A DNA stretch of 64,000 nucleotides from Siderastrea radians (Eukaryota > Cnidaria > Anthozoa > Scleractinia > Rhizangiidae), in the NCBI GenBank assembly GCA_964017195.1, contig OZ024890.1:18012701-18076700 (forward strand). Direction: 5' to 3'. How positions within the stretch are numbered: the first letter of the stretch is position 1; the number at the start of each line of letters is the position of its first letter. Positions 56,101-58,244 of the stretch are shown here, piece by piece. The notes below the pieces were generated by a model. It was given only the letters and a program-made list of their open reading frames with translations. It searched no databases and had not been told where the DNA came from. The position numbers and the translations under genes are program-made.

Positions 56101-58089
56101 AACCACACATTTTTTCAGAGATAATGAGCTTAAAATTGGAAAGAAAATGCCATCTATTATTCTGTATTTTAAAGGTGTTTTAGGGTTATGGTTGCTAAAA
56201 AAATATTATCTCTGAAAAATGCATGGTAACCCACAATTTTCTTTGTGGATTCAAATAACCCTTGCTAAGATCTCCTTTTTCCCCATAGTCACAACCTGTG
56301 CAAAAAATACCTCAGTCTGCATTAGGAGGCACCATCCTTAATGCAGTAGATTGCATATAATGGTGCAGACGTTATGAGGCCATATTTTCACAAACAGATT
56401 TTCTTCACACATTTGTATTGCCACATAAAAGAACATGGACATTAGGCAATTTTGTAGAATCTGCCAGAAATTATTTCAGGCCCCCAATCATTTAATTAAG
56501 CAAATTAAGTTTGAAAAGTTATCAGCCAAAGGAGCTATAACATGCATATCATGGAATTCAACCAATTGGCCAGTAAAGTATATTTATAAGCTCTGACCTT
56601 CTGAAGTGTCTGTTCTGACATGTCCAGTAATTCAATAATCTGAGGCACTCTCATCTCATAAGTGAGCTTCAACCTTTCATCTGTGGTGAGTTGCATTTCA
56701 GCCATATAAGCAGATGGTGCTTGCTAAAGGAAAAATGATTACAAGAAACATCCAATAAGCATCAAATTGTTTCTGTATTATGAATCTCTTTACTGTTTAA
56801 AAGATGTGCAAATGAAAGAACAAAGTATTTGAAGTAATTAAACCTCCAGTGGTTTTGTTACAAGGCGGTATAGGCCTTGAACTCAAGTCACTGGGTAGTA
56901 CTTTGTATCGAGTTTGCCATTTAAATACTTAAGGAGCATGGTTCACTGATACCTGCCCTCTTTGGCTCACTAAGGCACCTTTTTATTGTTAGTAAACCAC
57001 TTACATGTAAACATTACTTTGCTGAAAAACTCAAGCTTTTATTTTATACTGACAAACAGCACATTTGAAACAATCAAATGATCAAAGCAGCTGGCTGGTG
57101 CAAATTTGATTTTGGAACATTAATGGGGCTCACCAAGCAAAGCACAGTGCAAAAAAGAAAACAAGAAAAAACATATTTCTTTTTTATCCATCATGTTATA
57201 CTCTTTTCTTTGCAACTGACAGAATCGATCTGCAAATGTAAGACCCAGATGCACGGCACAGCCTTCAATGCAACAATGCTCACAATACGTATTCATCACT
57301 CGGATTTAATGATACTAAGTCATCATTCTACTTCACTGCTGTTGGAGACACTGTCACAGAAAACAATTTATGTGTTGGACATACTAGAGTTGTGCTCAAT
57401 GTTGCATACAATTTTGCAGGCTGTGTCTGGGCCTTAATCTAGTGCAGACATGTTTCAAAATAAACAATCTCCTGCAGGTGAAAGTGACTGTTCAACAGCT
57501 GAAAACATTATAATTGCAAGTGGACAATCCAGTTATCTTCCAGGGCATTGTTACTGGGCTGCCACTAGATTAAAAGCAGGATAAGCTGCAGATGGTTTTT
57601 GCATTCAGCTGACCCTGCTTCAACGGATGCAACATGTATTAGCTTAATATAGGCCTACCGTATACAAACAAGGCAAGCTTAAGAGGTAAGATGAAAACAA
57701 AGCTGCAGCTACACAGTGCTAGTACAGTAATGAGATCAATCAAGCTTACATCGATCTCTTTTACAAGTTTCTCTTTACGAAGTTTAAGAAAATAAAGCTT
57801 ATAAAGTTAAGCTTAACTTGTAATTGCCCAAAAATTATCGACCGATCGCGACATGATCAAATGATTATTAAACGAAAGACTTGCTTCGTTACGAGACGGA
57901 GGTAATAAGATTGTTAAGCTTAGAATTTACCTTGTCATCCTCAGGACTTCCTTTTACAAGTTTAGGGTTTCTTGGATGAACAACACGGCTTTTAAAACTA
58001 GAAGAAACTGCTTTTCCTCCATAGCTCTCCCGAACAGAGGACTGAACTTCACCCCGGAGTCCTCCTCCACGAAGCTTTCCCTGAGGCAT
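282..58089 (-). CDS. HYDIN: HYDIN, axonemal central pair apparatus protein (58 exons, C-terminus beyond left edge)
   Basis: HYDIN is a giant scaffold of motile cilia and flagella. It sits in the C2b projection of the central pair, and its loss impairs ciliary beating (hydrocephalus in mouse, primary ciliary dyskinesia in human). Here 58 exons on the minus strand join through GT-AG junctions in agreeing phase, giving about 3,707 codons against about 5,100 residues in vertebrates, so roughly the last 1,400 residues lie left of position 1. Order along the protein: ASH/MSP-type beta-sandwich repeats (about residues 96-1200), acidic linker (about 1225-1313), more ASH repeats (about 1314-1850), adenylate-kinase-like P-loop domain (about 1952-2233), charged Lys/Glu linker (about 2234-2700), ASH repeats to the edge. 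Identification rests on continuous similarity to HYDIN as I remember the family. The one anomaly is a one-base frame break at the end of exon 42. Exon residue numbers below count from ATG 58089. Confidence 0.97.
1142..2261. mobile_element. 1.12-kb non-autonomous DNA transposon with G-rich TIRs, TTA target duplication
   Basis: Starts with GGGATGGACCATTAGAAAAG followed by TGAT and a poly-G run; the right end is its reverse complement with one mismatch (about 30 bp). TTA flanks both ends (1139-1141 and 2262-2264), as in PIF/Harbinger-type insertions. Subterminal AAAAAATTCATGCA motifs are repeated at both ends. No transposase ORF. Lies in HYDIN intron 57. Confidence 0.8.
2272..2677 (-). CDS. HYDIN: HYDIN exon 57 (residues about 3481-3616)
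   Basis: Phase 0 to 1. LIGEGYQDEVTVDNI near the end; an acidic tail. Its donor (GTGCG, 2271-2267) is only 10 bp from the end of an inserted element that makes up most of intron 57 (1,715 bp). Confidence 0.97.
3112..3453 (-). CDS. HYDIN: HYDIN exon 56 (residues about 3367-3480)
   Basis: Phase 0 to 0. LTFDIQGEGNLPRINVARPT and LLFRRLLLGRTQ are hallmark blocks. Intron 56 is 434 bp, nothing recognised. Confidence 0.97.
3947..4240 (-). CDS. HYDIN: HYDIN exon 55 (residues about 3269-3366)
   Basis: Phase 0 to 0. Contains GEDENKFIFYNTIVGRKARA. Intron 55 is 493 bp, nothing recognised. Confidence 0.97.
5093..5237 (-). CDS. HYDIN: HYDIN exon 54 (residues about 3220-3268)
   Basis: Phase 2 to 0. Contains GMFTVYPAVGSVPAGGSVQV. 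Intron 54 is 852 bp, nothing recognised. Confidence 0.96.
5280..5571. mobile_element. MITE, 292 bp, TA-flanked, CCAAT-rich
   Basis: Imperfect TIRs beginning GAGCGGTTTCCAA (left) and GAGCGCTTTTCAAA (right, reverse complement), both followed by TGAGTGTCG. TA dinucleotides flank both ends (5278-5279, 5572-5573), as in Tc1/mariner-type insertions. Interior has at least four ATTGG/CCAAT motifs. No ORF. In HYDIN intron 53. Confidence 0.7.
6155..6498 (-). CDS. HYDIN: HYDIN exon 53 (residues about 3106-3220)
   Basis: Phase 0 to 2. VIASIPIKISVRSVYSKYVV, then a basic/Ser-rich insert. Intron 53 (917 bp) contains a TA-flanked MITE (5280-5571). Confidence 0.97.
7351..7619 (-). CDS. HYDIN: HYDIN exon 52 (residues about 3016-3105)
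   Basis: Phase 1 to 0. Contains GGLDFGVLKVLDETKQSCSL. Intron 52 is 852 bp, nothing recognised. Confidence 0.97.
8074..8173 (-). CDS. HYDIN: HYDIN exon 51 (residues about 2983-3016)
   Basis: Phase 0 to 1. Contains AENIQVHAEAYDVALDMSFP. Intron 51 is 454 bp, nothing recognised. Confidence 0.96.
8331..8811. mobile_element. 481-bp element with 15-bp perfect TIRs (CAGTGATTTTGTTAC)
   Basis: CAGTGATTTTGTTAC at 8331-8345 is exactly inverted at 8797-8811. CAGTG ends are common in hAT-type MITEs, but a clean 8-bp target duplication is not visible. No ORF. In HYDIN intron 50. Confidence 0.6.
9086..9284 (-). CDS. HYDIN: HYDIN exon 50 (residues about 2916-2982)
   Basis: Phase 2 to 0. Contains KTIFLRNSTLLPVAWRVNG. 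Intron 50 (912 bp) contains a CAGTG-ended element (8331-8811). Confidence 0.97.
9770..9942 (-). CDS. HYDIN: HYDIN exon 49 (residues about 2859-2916)
   Basis: Phase 0 to 2. Contains VVCCIRENPEPIVFKISCHG, highly conserved. Intron 49 is 485 bp, nothing recognised. Confidence 0.97.
10453..10702. repeat. Minisatellite, about 82-86-bp unit, 3 close copies
   Basis: Units start with AGAATTG(G/A)TTCAAACGGG at 10453, 10539 and 10621 and end in ACTAGTGACTGATTGACT. Older, diverged copies of the same pattern (CAAACGGGATTT...GAAGATGGTC) extend left to about 10030. The array stops 4 bp short of the intronic end of the HYDIN exon 48 donor. Confidence 0.85.
10707..10882 (-). CDS. HYDIN: HYDIN exon 48 (residues about 2799-2858)
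   Basis: Phase 1 to 0. RDRYKEGKYPENMEKIVISN is nearly invariant in HYDIN. Its splice donor is immediately adjacent to a minisatellite (10453-10702) that fills part of intron 48 (764 bp). Confidence 0.97.
11425..11738 (-). CDS. HYDIN: HYDIN exon 47 (residues about 2695-2799)
   Basis: Phase 2 to 1. RYQLFCRGVCAFPAISREP and FEFGPLLCG mark a return to ASH repeats. Intron 47 is 542 bp, nothing recognised. Confidence 0.97.
12329..12480 (-). CDS. HYDIN: HYDIN exon 46, basic linker (residues about 2645-2695)
   Basis: Phase 0 to 2. GRKGRKDKDEREGGTRSRKE followed by a Pro-rich stretch; low complexity but phase-consistent on both sides. Intron 46 is 590 bp with an AAATA-rich tract near 12289-12313. Confidence 0.9.
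13155..13562. mobile_element. Inverted-repeat element with GATTAAGCGCCGC motifs
   Basis: Left arm (13155-13260) has repeated CGATTAAGCGCCGC and AAAGAGCGCCGC; the right arm (about 13460-13562) has the inverse, ending GCGGCGCTTAATCGATTTTA. Spacer is AT rich without an ORF. End points are approximate. In HYDIN intron 45. Confidence 0.55.
13775..13996 (-). CDS. HYDIN: HYDIN exon 45 (residues about 2571-2644)
   Basis: Phase 0 to 0. LGLGPHGPPIPPPATFAVVP is a diagnostic HYDIN proline motif; the tail is acidic. Intron 45 (1,294 bp) contains the GCGCCGC-type inverted repeat (13155-13562). Confidence 0.97.
14618..14630. promoter_or_regulatory. Palindromic X-box-like motif in intron 44
   Basis: GTTGCCTAGCAAC is a near-perfect X-box with a one-base spacer (GTTGCC-T-AGCAAC), in a locally CpG-rich stretch (about 14440-14680) inside HYDIN intron 44. 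It could mark an internal promoter or enhancer, or be a chance motif in a repeat. Confidence 0.35.
15971..16169. mobile_element. MITE family A, copy C (199 bp)
   Basis: Left end TTGACCCTTTAAGCCCC and right end GGGGCTTCAAGGGTTAA are inverted repeats with two mismatches; TTAA-type ends. Interior has the family's ATTCTCCTTACTG block. Other copies are at 25360 (split), 40766 and 51775 (split). Confidence 0.7.
16234..16670. mobile_element. 437-bp element with poly-G ends and 9-bp target duplication GGAATGAAT
   Basis: GGAATGAAT occurs directly on both sides (16225-16233, 16671-16679). Inside are inverted GGGAGGCTCC / GGAGCCTCC arms and repeated TACCCTTTTATATACC and GGTACCCCTTTC motifs in both orientations. 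No ORF. Confidence 0.7.
17458..17625 (-). CDS. HYDIN: HYDIN exon 44 (residues about 2515-2570)
   Basis: Phase 0 to 0. Acidic start, then KKDGVGVPQLIVDTGNP. Intron 44 (3,461 bp, 13997-17457) holds two inverted-repeat elements and an X-box-like motif. Confidence 0.93.
18042..18261 (-). CDS. HYDIN: HYDIN exon 43 (residues about 2441-2514)
   Basis: Phase 2 to 0. LRDIDNLLQNWDRTTG is a conserved helical block, followed by a Lys/Arg/Glu run. Intron 43 is 416 bp with pyrimidine/purine-skewed sequence, nothing recognised. Confidence 0.95.
18795..19153 (-). CDS. HYDIN: HYDIN exon 42, basic linker with a one-base frame break
   Basis: Enters in phase 2 and reads openly (GKRRGTQHVGGPGAKKGYD onward, then EKSSDKLTPSRTTGLA) through about 119 codons, Lys/Ser/Gly rich as expected for this linker. 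It then hits TGA at 18804-18802, seven bases before an excellent donor (GTAAGT). Exon 43 needs entry phase 2 but the exon as written delivers phase 1. A single missing base, most simply in the T5 run at 18809-18813, would account for both the stop and the phase. The alternative is an upstream in-frame donor ending at 18893 (GTCATC, weak). Intron 42 (533 bp) holds a tRNA-like fragment near 18690-18775. Confidence 0.85.
19644..19905 (-). CDS. HYDIN: HYDIN exon 41, charged helical linker (residues 2234-2321)
   Basis: Phase 1 to 2. Glu/Lys/Arg rich with conserved MSEDEYDALTEEEKAEVDKK; predicted long single helix or coiled coil. Intron 41 (490 bp) has several CCAAT motifs, nothing else recognised. 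Confidence 0.96.
20119..20204. repeat. ATG/GAT trinucleotide microsatellite, about 28 repeats
   Basis: Uninterrupted GAT repeat apart from one GAC near the right end, in HYDIN intron 40. Likely length-polymorphic. Gives spurious poly-Met and poly-Ile ORFs. Confidence 0.95.
20415..20598 (-). CDS. HYDIN: HYDIN exon 40, end of ADK-like domain (residues 2173-2234)
   Basis: Phase 0 to 1. QRGIVVDGLESLFSPSMMG is the hydrophobic strand plus acidic-turn region of the kinase-like fold. Intron 40 (509 bp) contains an ATG/GAT trinucleotide microsatellite (20119-20204). Confidence 0.97.
20893..21110. repeat. Minisatellite, about 26-bp degenerate unit
   Basis: Repeats of TAGTCCAATGTGTTTCAAG / TCAACCC, with some copies replaced by TCCAATGAAATGCTCAAC. 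About eight units in HYDIN intron 39. Confidence 0.75.
21236..21642 (-). CDS. HYDIN: HYDIN exon 39, ADK-like domain continued (residues 2037-2172)
   Basis: Phase 1 to 0. A helix (ARAAKEAEQ) is followed by a Ser/Gly/Thr-rich insert and the conserved GRKLSVSASVAGEDGLYSCV; it ends in LPEDLLVEILAERMQ. The insert interrupts the kinase-like fold, as in other HYDINs. Intron 39 (637 bp) contains a 26-bp-period minisatellite (20893-21110). Confidence 0.96.
22194..22448 (-). CDS. HYDIN: HYDIN exon 38, adenylate-kinase-like domain with P-loop (residues 1952-2037)
   Basis: Phase 1 to 1. Carries a full Walker A motif, GAPLSGKT, followed by a kinase-like helix and the strand LTVDGVVIEAI. This matches the Hydin_ADK domain known from the family. 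Whether the domain binds or turns over nucleotide is not shown by sequence alone. Intron 38 is 551 bp, nothing recognised. Confidence 0.97.
22649..22949 (-). CDS. HYDIN: HYDIN exon 37, Ala/Glu-rich linker (residues 1852-1952)
   Basis: Phase 0 to 1. Begins with conserved GYDEYNTILLPPRQPGEKL, then becomes Ala/Glu/Lys and Gly rich. It links the last ASH repeat to the nucleotide-binding-like domain. Intron 37 is 200 bp. Confidence 0.95.
23580..23804 (-). CDS. HYDIN: HYDIN exon 36 (residues 1777-1851)
   Basis: Phase 0 to 0. Contains IEFGPVLPHSTGDEKEVVV and LEFDKQYLDEEK. Two AGs lie close together at the acceptor; the one ending at 23805 keeps frame with exon 35, while the one at 23809 would shift it. 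Intron 36 is 630 bp, nothing recognised. Confidence 0.93.
23892..24691. mobile_element. 800-bp DNA element, TTA target duplication, C/G-rich subterminal palindromes
   Basis: TIRs of about 40 bp start TGCATCAGTCAATTCC and continue GCGGTGCCCATCCCCCCCC. TTA flanks both ends (23889-23891, 24692-24694). Subterminal arrays of CAAATGCCCC and CCCCCGGG lie in both orientations; the core is AT rich with no ORF. Same flank type as the 1142-2261 element. In HYDIN intron 35. Confidence 0.8.
24842..24988 (-). CDS. HYDIN: HYDIN exon 35 (residues 1728-1776)
   Basis: Phase 0 to 0. Contains PKYFEVMPPIGSLMPGQRI, continuing the repeat begun in exon 34 across the 5.3-kb intron. Intron 35 (1,037 bp) is largely the TTA-flanked element at 23892-24691. 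Confidence 0.95.
25318..25362. other. Perfect compound hairpin
   Basis: TAAGACTATCCC (25318-25329) pairs exactly with GGGATAGTCTTA (25351-25362); the loop holds a second perfect stem AGGAG-GTA-CTCCT. At the left border of the MITE copy in intron 34. Could be a repeat end or a structured RNA; no function is evident. Confidence 0.6.
25360..30255. mobile_element. MITE family A, copy A, split by a later insertion
   Basis: Left part 25360-25515 and right part 30206-30255 together match copy B (40766-40980) end to end, including ATTCTCC, CTGTTCTCCATACA and AAAGAGAAATTTCATTTT. The interruption is exactly the 25516-30196 element plus its target duplication. Confidence 0.8.
25516..30196. mobile_element. 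4.68-kb DNA transposon, 22-bp perfect TIRs, 9-bp target duplication
   Basis: Ends begin GACAGGGCTCAAAAACGGCT on each side (22 bp identical), with weaker inverted similarity continuing (CATGCGCAG, ATGGCGGACG). TTAACAAGT is duplicated at 25507-25515 and 30197-30205. A 9-bp duplication favours a Mutator-like (MULE) origin; P or hAT types would give 8 bp. No ORF longer than about 85 codons, so it is non-autonomous or decayed. Fills most of HYDIN intron 34. Confidence 0.85.
30284..30752 (-). CDS. HYDIN: HYDIN exon 34, largest exon (residues 1571-1727)
   Basis: Phase 2 to 0, 469 nt. Two ASH starts are visible: LLDFGYVVYGTVRSHVVRVT and SLDFGVVECGNCKVMTIQL. Ends in a Lys run. Intron 34 (5,295 bp, 24989-30283) is the largest intron and is mostly one inserted transposon. 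Confidence 0.97.
31130..31272 (-). CDS. HYDIN: HYDIN exon 33, helical linker (residues 1524-1571)
   Basis: Phase 0 to 2. MEVERLLVKQFALEQREL is a conserved helix; the rest is polar. Intron 33 is 377 bp, nothing recognised. Confidence 0.95.
31599..31802 (-). CDS. HYDIN: HYDIN exon 32 (residues 1456-1523)
   Basis: Phase 0 to 0. Contains VFPRIIFDLPPDKEDSRYEQ. Intron 32 is 326 bp, nothing recognised. Confidence 0.96.
32291..32506 (-). CDS. HYDIN: HYDIN exon 31 (residues 1384-1455)
   Basis: Phase 0 to 0. Contains EIVLHNTGKVGLNFVVLNVD. Intron 31 is 488 bp, nothing recognised. Confidence 0.97.
32659..32731 (+). repeat. Degenerate tRNA-derived sequence
   Basis: Reads like a tRNA: A-box TAGCCTAGAGGTACGG, arm-loop TGGATTTGTAATCTTA, then a damaged T-arm (GGTAGTCCCAAATTCAATTC). 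Probably the head of an old SINE in intron 30. Confidence 0.35.
33276..33485 (-). CDS. HYDIN: HYDIN exon 30 (residues 1314-1383)
   Basis: Phase 0 to 0. Contains IELRGHASLVQYFFDRQLVD, a strongly conserved repeat boundary. Intron 30 (769 bp) contains a degenerate tRNA-like sequence (32659-32731). Confidence 0.97.
34082..34347 (-). CDS. HYDIN: HYDIN exon 29, acidic/proline linker (residues 1225-1313)
   Basis: Phase 1 to 0. Low complexity, rich in Glu, Asp, Pro and Ser, inserted within the ASH region; it ends in WGQTELQVTIGIDE. Sequence divergence from vertebrate HYDIN is expected here. Intron 29 is 596 bp, nothing recognised. Confidence 0.88.
34872..35010 (-). CDS. HYDIN: HYDIN exon 28 (residues 1179-1225)
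   Basis: Phase 0 to 1. VDFGCILNDTEVMQVVKVTN starts an ASH repeat; the exon ends in an acidic run. Intron 28 is 524 bp, nothing recognised. Confidence 0.95.
35239..35298 (-). CDS. HYDIN: HYDIN exon 27 (residues 1159-1178)
   Basis: A 60-nt exon in phase 0, LKGEVFFPNLTFEMEK. Intron 27 is 228 bp. Confidence 0.93.
35475..35603 (-). CDS. HYDIN: HYDIN exon 26 (residues 1116-1158)
   Basis: Phase 0 to 0. Contains GVGESIPVLIQFDPSYKDDF. Intron 26 is 176 bp. Confidence 0.96.
36341..36496 (-). CDS. HYDIN: HYDIN exon 25 (residues 1064-1115)
   Basis: Phase 0 to 0. Contains ESTLEVETKQVIMTNVSSLP. Intron 25 is 737 bp, nothing recognised. Confidence 0.95.
37307..37457 (-). CDS. HYDIN: HYDIN exon 24 (residues 1013-1063)
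   Basis: Phase 2 to 0. Contains CHAIIGTSTGKERIMKVDV. Intron 24 (810 bp) contains a degenerate pogo-like inverted repeat, about 36975-37255. Confidence 0.95.
37856..37924 (-). tRNA. tRNA-Glu(CTC)-like sequence, copy 1, probable pseudogene/SINE head
   Basis: Minus strand: A-box TGGCCTAGTGG, anticodon loop ATCTCAC (U33 present, anticodon CTC), B-box GGTTCGACCC. The acceptor stem has at least two mismatches and the T-stem one, so it is likely not a working tRNA. Confidence 0.45.
38170..38238 (-). tRNA. tRNA-Glu(CTC)-like sequence, copy 2, probable pseudogene/SINE head
   Basis: Identical to copy 1, carried along by the 315-bp duplication. Confidence 0.45.
38333..38871. mobile_element. Remainder of the repeat carrying the tRNA-Glu-like duplication
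   Basis: Contains GTACGGACGGAC repeats, CAGTCACGTGACT and an AATTTTTTGGCTTGATAG block, closing with GCGCGCTGGCTCCGCTATA. AGCGGAGCC at 37721 and GGCTCCGCT at 38861 are inverted, suggesting one element from about 37701 to 38871. A 150-codon minus ORF across it looks incidental. Confidence 0.5.
39002..39114 (-). CDS. HYDIN: HYDIN exon 23 (residues 976-1013)
   Basis: Phase 0 to 2. Contains PVFQLTPDRMVLQPGESQKL. Intron 23 (1,544 bp) holds the repeat at 37703-38871 with two tRNA-Glu-like sequences. Confidence 0.95.
39651..39924 (-). CDS. HYDIN: HYDIN exon 22 (residues 884-975)
   Basis: Phase 2 to 0. Contains KRWFRLTNCGRRPQQIYW, a very conserved HYDIN segment. Intron 22 is 536 bp and has a poly-G tract at 39193-39208. 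Confidence 0.97.
40421..40524 (-). CDS. HYDIN: HYDIN exon 21 (residues 850-884)
   Basis: Phase 0 to 2. Contains NSLFSVEPAQGVIPAEDAL. Intron 21 is 496 bp, nothing recognised. Confidence 0.95.
40766..40980. mobile_element. MITE family A, copy B (215 bp, uninterrupted)
   Basis: Starts TAACCCTTTAAGCCCTGATA and ends CTTATAGGGTCAATT (inverted, imperfect). Serves as the empty-site reference for the split copy in intron 34. In HYDIN intron 20. Confidence 0.75.
41545..41697 (-). CDS. HYDIN: HYDIN exon 20 (residues 799-849)
   Basis: Phase 0 to 0. Contains VTPTHVDYGTIPVLTGISK. Intron 20 (1,020 bp) contains an uninterrupted MITE at 40766-40980. Confidence 0.96.
41851..42115. mobile_element. Foldback element, 265 bp, arms about 115 bp
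   Basis: Left arm TTACTACGGTTTTCAGTTGA and right arm (reverse complement) TTACTATGATTTTCAGTTGA stay alignable through AAGTTACCATGTTGT and GGGCAACTTGCT to near the centre. No ORF. In HYDIN intron 19. Confidence 0.8.
42531..42647 (-). CDS. HYDIN: HYDIN exon 19 (residues 760-798)
   Basis: Phase 0 to 0. Contains EVPLHITAECLEEVTTMAYF. Intron 19 (833 bp) contains a long foldback at 41851-42115. Confidence 0.95.
44135..44640. repeat. Minisatellite, 5 copies of an 80-115-bp unit
   Basis: Each unit has GGTTCAGCCAGGTTGGAGTC, then CTGGCATCACCGTATGCCTG and CTTCTGGGATATG, with a variable AT tail (ACATAATAAACATTTTGAG). Outer copies are diverged. The open frames it produces are repeat-driven. Confidence 0.85.
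45011..45082 (+). tRNA. tRNA-like sequence, copy 1 (tRNA-derived SINE or pseudogene)
   Basis: Acceptor stem GGCTTGT/GCAAGCC pairs fully; D-arm GCTC..GAGC; B-box GGTTCGAATTC; T6 follows two bases later as a Pol III terminator. Anticodon loop CCGGTAT lacks U33, so identity (GGT, Thr by position) and function are doubtful. Confidence 0.5.
45258..45329 (+). tRNA. tRNA-like sequence, copy 2
   Basis: Same as copy 1 but with loop CCAGTAT (one change in the anticodon, AGT by position). Also followed by T6. Confidence 0.5.
46227..46454. mobile_element. TTAA-type foldback MITE, diverged copy
   Basis: Arms GGTTATTGGAATCTAAAAAG with AAAATTGTGGGTAACC and, inverted, TTTTTGGATTCTGACAGCCC; right end ATTCCTTAA. 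Same family as 55989-56341. End points approximate. Confidence 0.5.
46690..46737 (-). CDS. HYDIN: HYDIN exon 18, microexon (residues 744-759)
   Basis: A 48-nt exon in phase 0, EDVTPILYSSPEPK. Intron 18 (4,042 bp, 42648-46689) is one of the largest and contains a minisatellite, duplicated tRNA-like units and a foldback (listed separately). Confidence 0.88.
47117..47252 (-). CDS. HYDIN: HYDIN exon 17 (residues 698-743)
   Basis: Phase 2 to 0. Contains PILDYGRCFLHHPYELPVHL, a clear ASH start. Intron 17 is 379 bp, nothing recognised. Confidence 0.95.
47431..47531 (-). CDS. HYDIN: HYDIN exon 16 (residues 665-698)
   Basis: Phase 0 to 2. Contains KYEIALVVDVDGVGEEILSL. Intron 16 is 178 bp. Confidence 0.94.
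47934..48163 (-). CDS. HYDIN: HYDIN exon 15 (residues 588-664)
   Basis: Phase 1 to 0. Contains RYCTLVNTSLIPMTFNLRVP followed by a polar loop. Intron 15 is 402 bp, nothing recognised. Confidence 0.95.
48544..48611 (-). CDS. HYDIN: HYDIN exon 14 (residues 565-588)
   Basis: Phase 2 to 1. Contains GPTFHFNIPKLKFGVVSYG, the first strand of the next ASH repeat. Intron 14 is 380 bp, nothing recognised. Confidence 0.94.
48709..48800 (-). CDS. HYDIN: HYDIN exon 13 (residues 535-565)
   Basis: Phase 0 to 2. Contains FEFAVEGSPDLLKLK. Intron 13 is 97 bp. Confidence 0.94.
48879..49010 (-). CDS. HYDIN: HYDIN exon 12 (residues 491-534)
   Basis: Phase 0 to 0. Contains PAQGIVIPGGYQAIQ. Intron 12 is only 78 bp. 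Confidence 0.95.
49414..49564 (-). CDS. HYDIN: HYDIN exon 11 (residues 440-490)
   Basis: Phase 2 to 0. LPLRIRGDGVGPKVHFSLD is the end of one repeat and the start of the next. Intron 11 is 403 bp, nothing recognised. Confidence 0.95.
49619..49937. mobile_element. Pogo/Tigger-like MITE, 319 bp, TA-flanked
   Basis: CAGCCGAACCTCAACTATCC at the left; the right end inverted reads CAGTCAACCCTTGATCATCC, with TA on both sides (49617-49618, 49938-49939). These ends are typical of Tigger/pogo elements. No ORF. Confidence 0.75.
50323..50390 (-). CDS. HYDIN: HYDIN exon 10 (residues 418-440)
   Basis: Phase 0 to 2. EGEIWPNSQAEINIIFKP, the 'P-x-S-x-x-E' turn typical of ASH repeats. Intron 10 (758 bp) holds a pogo-like MITE at 49619-49937. 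Confidence 0.94.
50428..50705. mobile_element. MITE with CAGGGCTGCAAATAA ends
   Basis: Left CAGGGCTGCAAATAA; right TTATTTGCAGCTCTG (inverted, one mismatch). Interior GGACATATGTCCGA and CGGACATTGTCC motifs. A related decayed copy lies at about 12760-13080. hAT-like ends; flank ATAACC is shared on both sides. Confidence 0.65.
50930..51113 (-). CDS. HYDIN: HYDIN exon 9 (residues 356-417)
   Basis: Phase 2 to 0. Charged helix ESEESAEKDEFFEECLND followed by basic residues; an inserted helix between ASH strands. Intron 9 (539 bp) contains a MITE at 50428-50705. Confidence 0.94.
51775..52306 (-). mobile_element. MITE family A, copy D, interrupted by another element
   Basis: In reverse orientation: GAGAATAAAGGAAATGAGCA at 51857 and ATTGGGGCTTAAAGGGTTAA at 52288-52306 are family A parts. 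The stretch about 51917-52262, ending CCTCTATATATCATAAG, does not belong to the family and looks like a nested insertion with a CACTCG-rich core. Confidence 0.6.
52406..52498 (-). CDS. HYDIN: HYDIN exon 8 (residues 325-356)
   Basis: Phase 2 to 2. Contains ISNRSDIIVQFKW. Intron 8 (1,292 bp) holds a MITE interrupted by a second element (51775-52306) and a short G-rich tract near 51290. Confidence 0.94.
53113..53221 (-). CDS. HYDIN: HYDIN exon 7 (residues 289-325)
   Basis: Phase 1 to 2. Reads ISLYGAAIDCNVRLDKN, a highly conserved HYDIN block. Intron 7 is 614 bp, nothing recognised. Confidence 0.95.
53742..53940 (-). CDS. HYDIN: HYDIN exon 6 (residues 223-289)
   Basis: Phase 0 to 1. TTRTLLVRNIGNSDAKF is the typical 'new register, shared element' strand pair of an ASH domain. 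Intron 6 is 520 bp, nothing recognised. Confidence 0.95.
54339..54464 (-). CDS. HYDIN: HYDIN exon 5 (residues 181-222)
   Basis: Phase 0 to 0. RAILDFPDEISFGTCPVK marks the start of the second ASH repeat. Intron 5 (398 bp) contains a degenerate GGATCC-rich stretch (about 54040-54190). Confidence 0.97.
54971..55105 (-). CDS. HYDIN: HYDIN exon 4 (residues 136-180)
   Basis: Phase 0 to 0. SPYFKIISPPDVGHKVAPG continues the first ASH domain. Intron 4 is 506 bp with nothing recognised. Confidence 0.97.
55157..55482. mobile_element. Inverted-repeat element, about 326 bp
   Basis: Left AAGTGATGGGGAGGTGCGAA, right (inverted) AAGTGATATAGAGGTGCGAA, then poly-T/GGG motifs in both arms. Followed by a poly-C run at 55498-55511. 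No ORF. In HYDIN intron 3. Confidence 0.65.
55729..55848 (-). CDS. HYDIN: HYDIN exon 3 (residues 96-135)
   Basis: Phase 0 to 0. EPLFQPFPSDIVFQNF opens the first ASH-type beta sandwich and is among the most conserved HYDIN segments. Intron 3 (623 bp) carries an inverted-repeat element at 55157-55482. Confidence 0.97.
55989..56341. mobile_element. TTAA-flanked foldback MITE, 353 bp
   Basis: TTAA at both ends (55989-55992, 56338-56341). Arms GGATAGTG and, inverted, GGATGGTG continue in parallel through GGTATTTTTGCACAG, CTTAGCAAGGG and TTTTTCAGAGATAAT. No ORF. In HYDIN intron 2. Confidence 0.8.
56598..56723 (-). CDS. HYDIN: HYDIN exon 2 (residues 54-95)
   Basis: Phase 0 to 0. Contains QIIELLDMSEQTLQK, the short helical stretch that leads into the first ASH domain in HYDIN proteins. 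Intron 2 (749 bp) holds a foldback element at 55989-56341. Confidence 0.93.
57931..58089 (-). CDS. HYDIN: HYDIN exon 1 (residues 1-53)
   Basis: Starts at the only in-frame ATG (58089-58087), MPQGKLRGGG. It is basic and Gly/Ser rich with no recognisable fold, and ends in phase 0 at donor GTAAAT. Intron 1 follows (1,207 bp, 56724-57930); I recognise nothing in it. Confidence 0.85.
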
Positions 58090-58244
58090 TGCGATAAACT
58101 TTCTGTTCAATAAATAGCTTGGTGTTCCTTTAGTATAACATCACCAATGTTTAACACCATCACTTTTCATAACCTCTGTCATTTCTAGCAGTCACTTCGT
58201 ATAAAAACATTACACCGCCGTTTTCAGAAGTTTGAGCGGGATTT

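Noticed and set aside
57078..57437. 119-codon plus-strand ORF in intron 1
   Set aside because: Composition is not protein-like, no homology recognised, within a HYDIN intron on the opposite strand.
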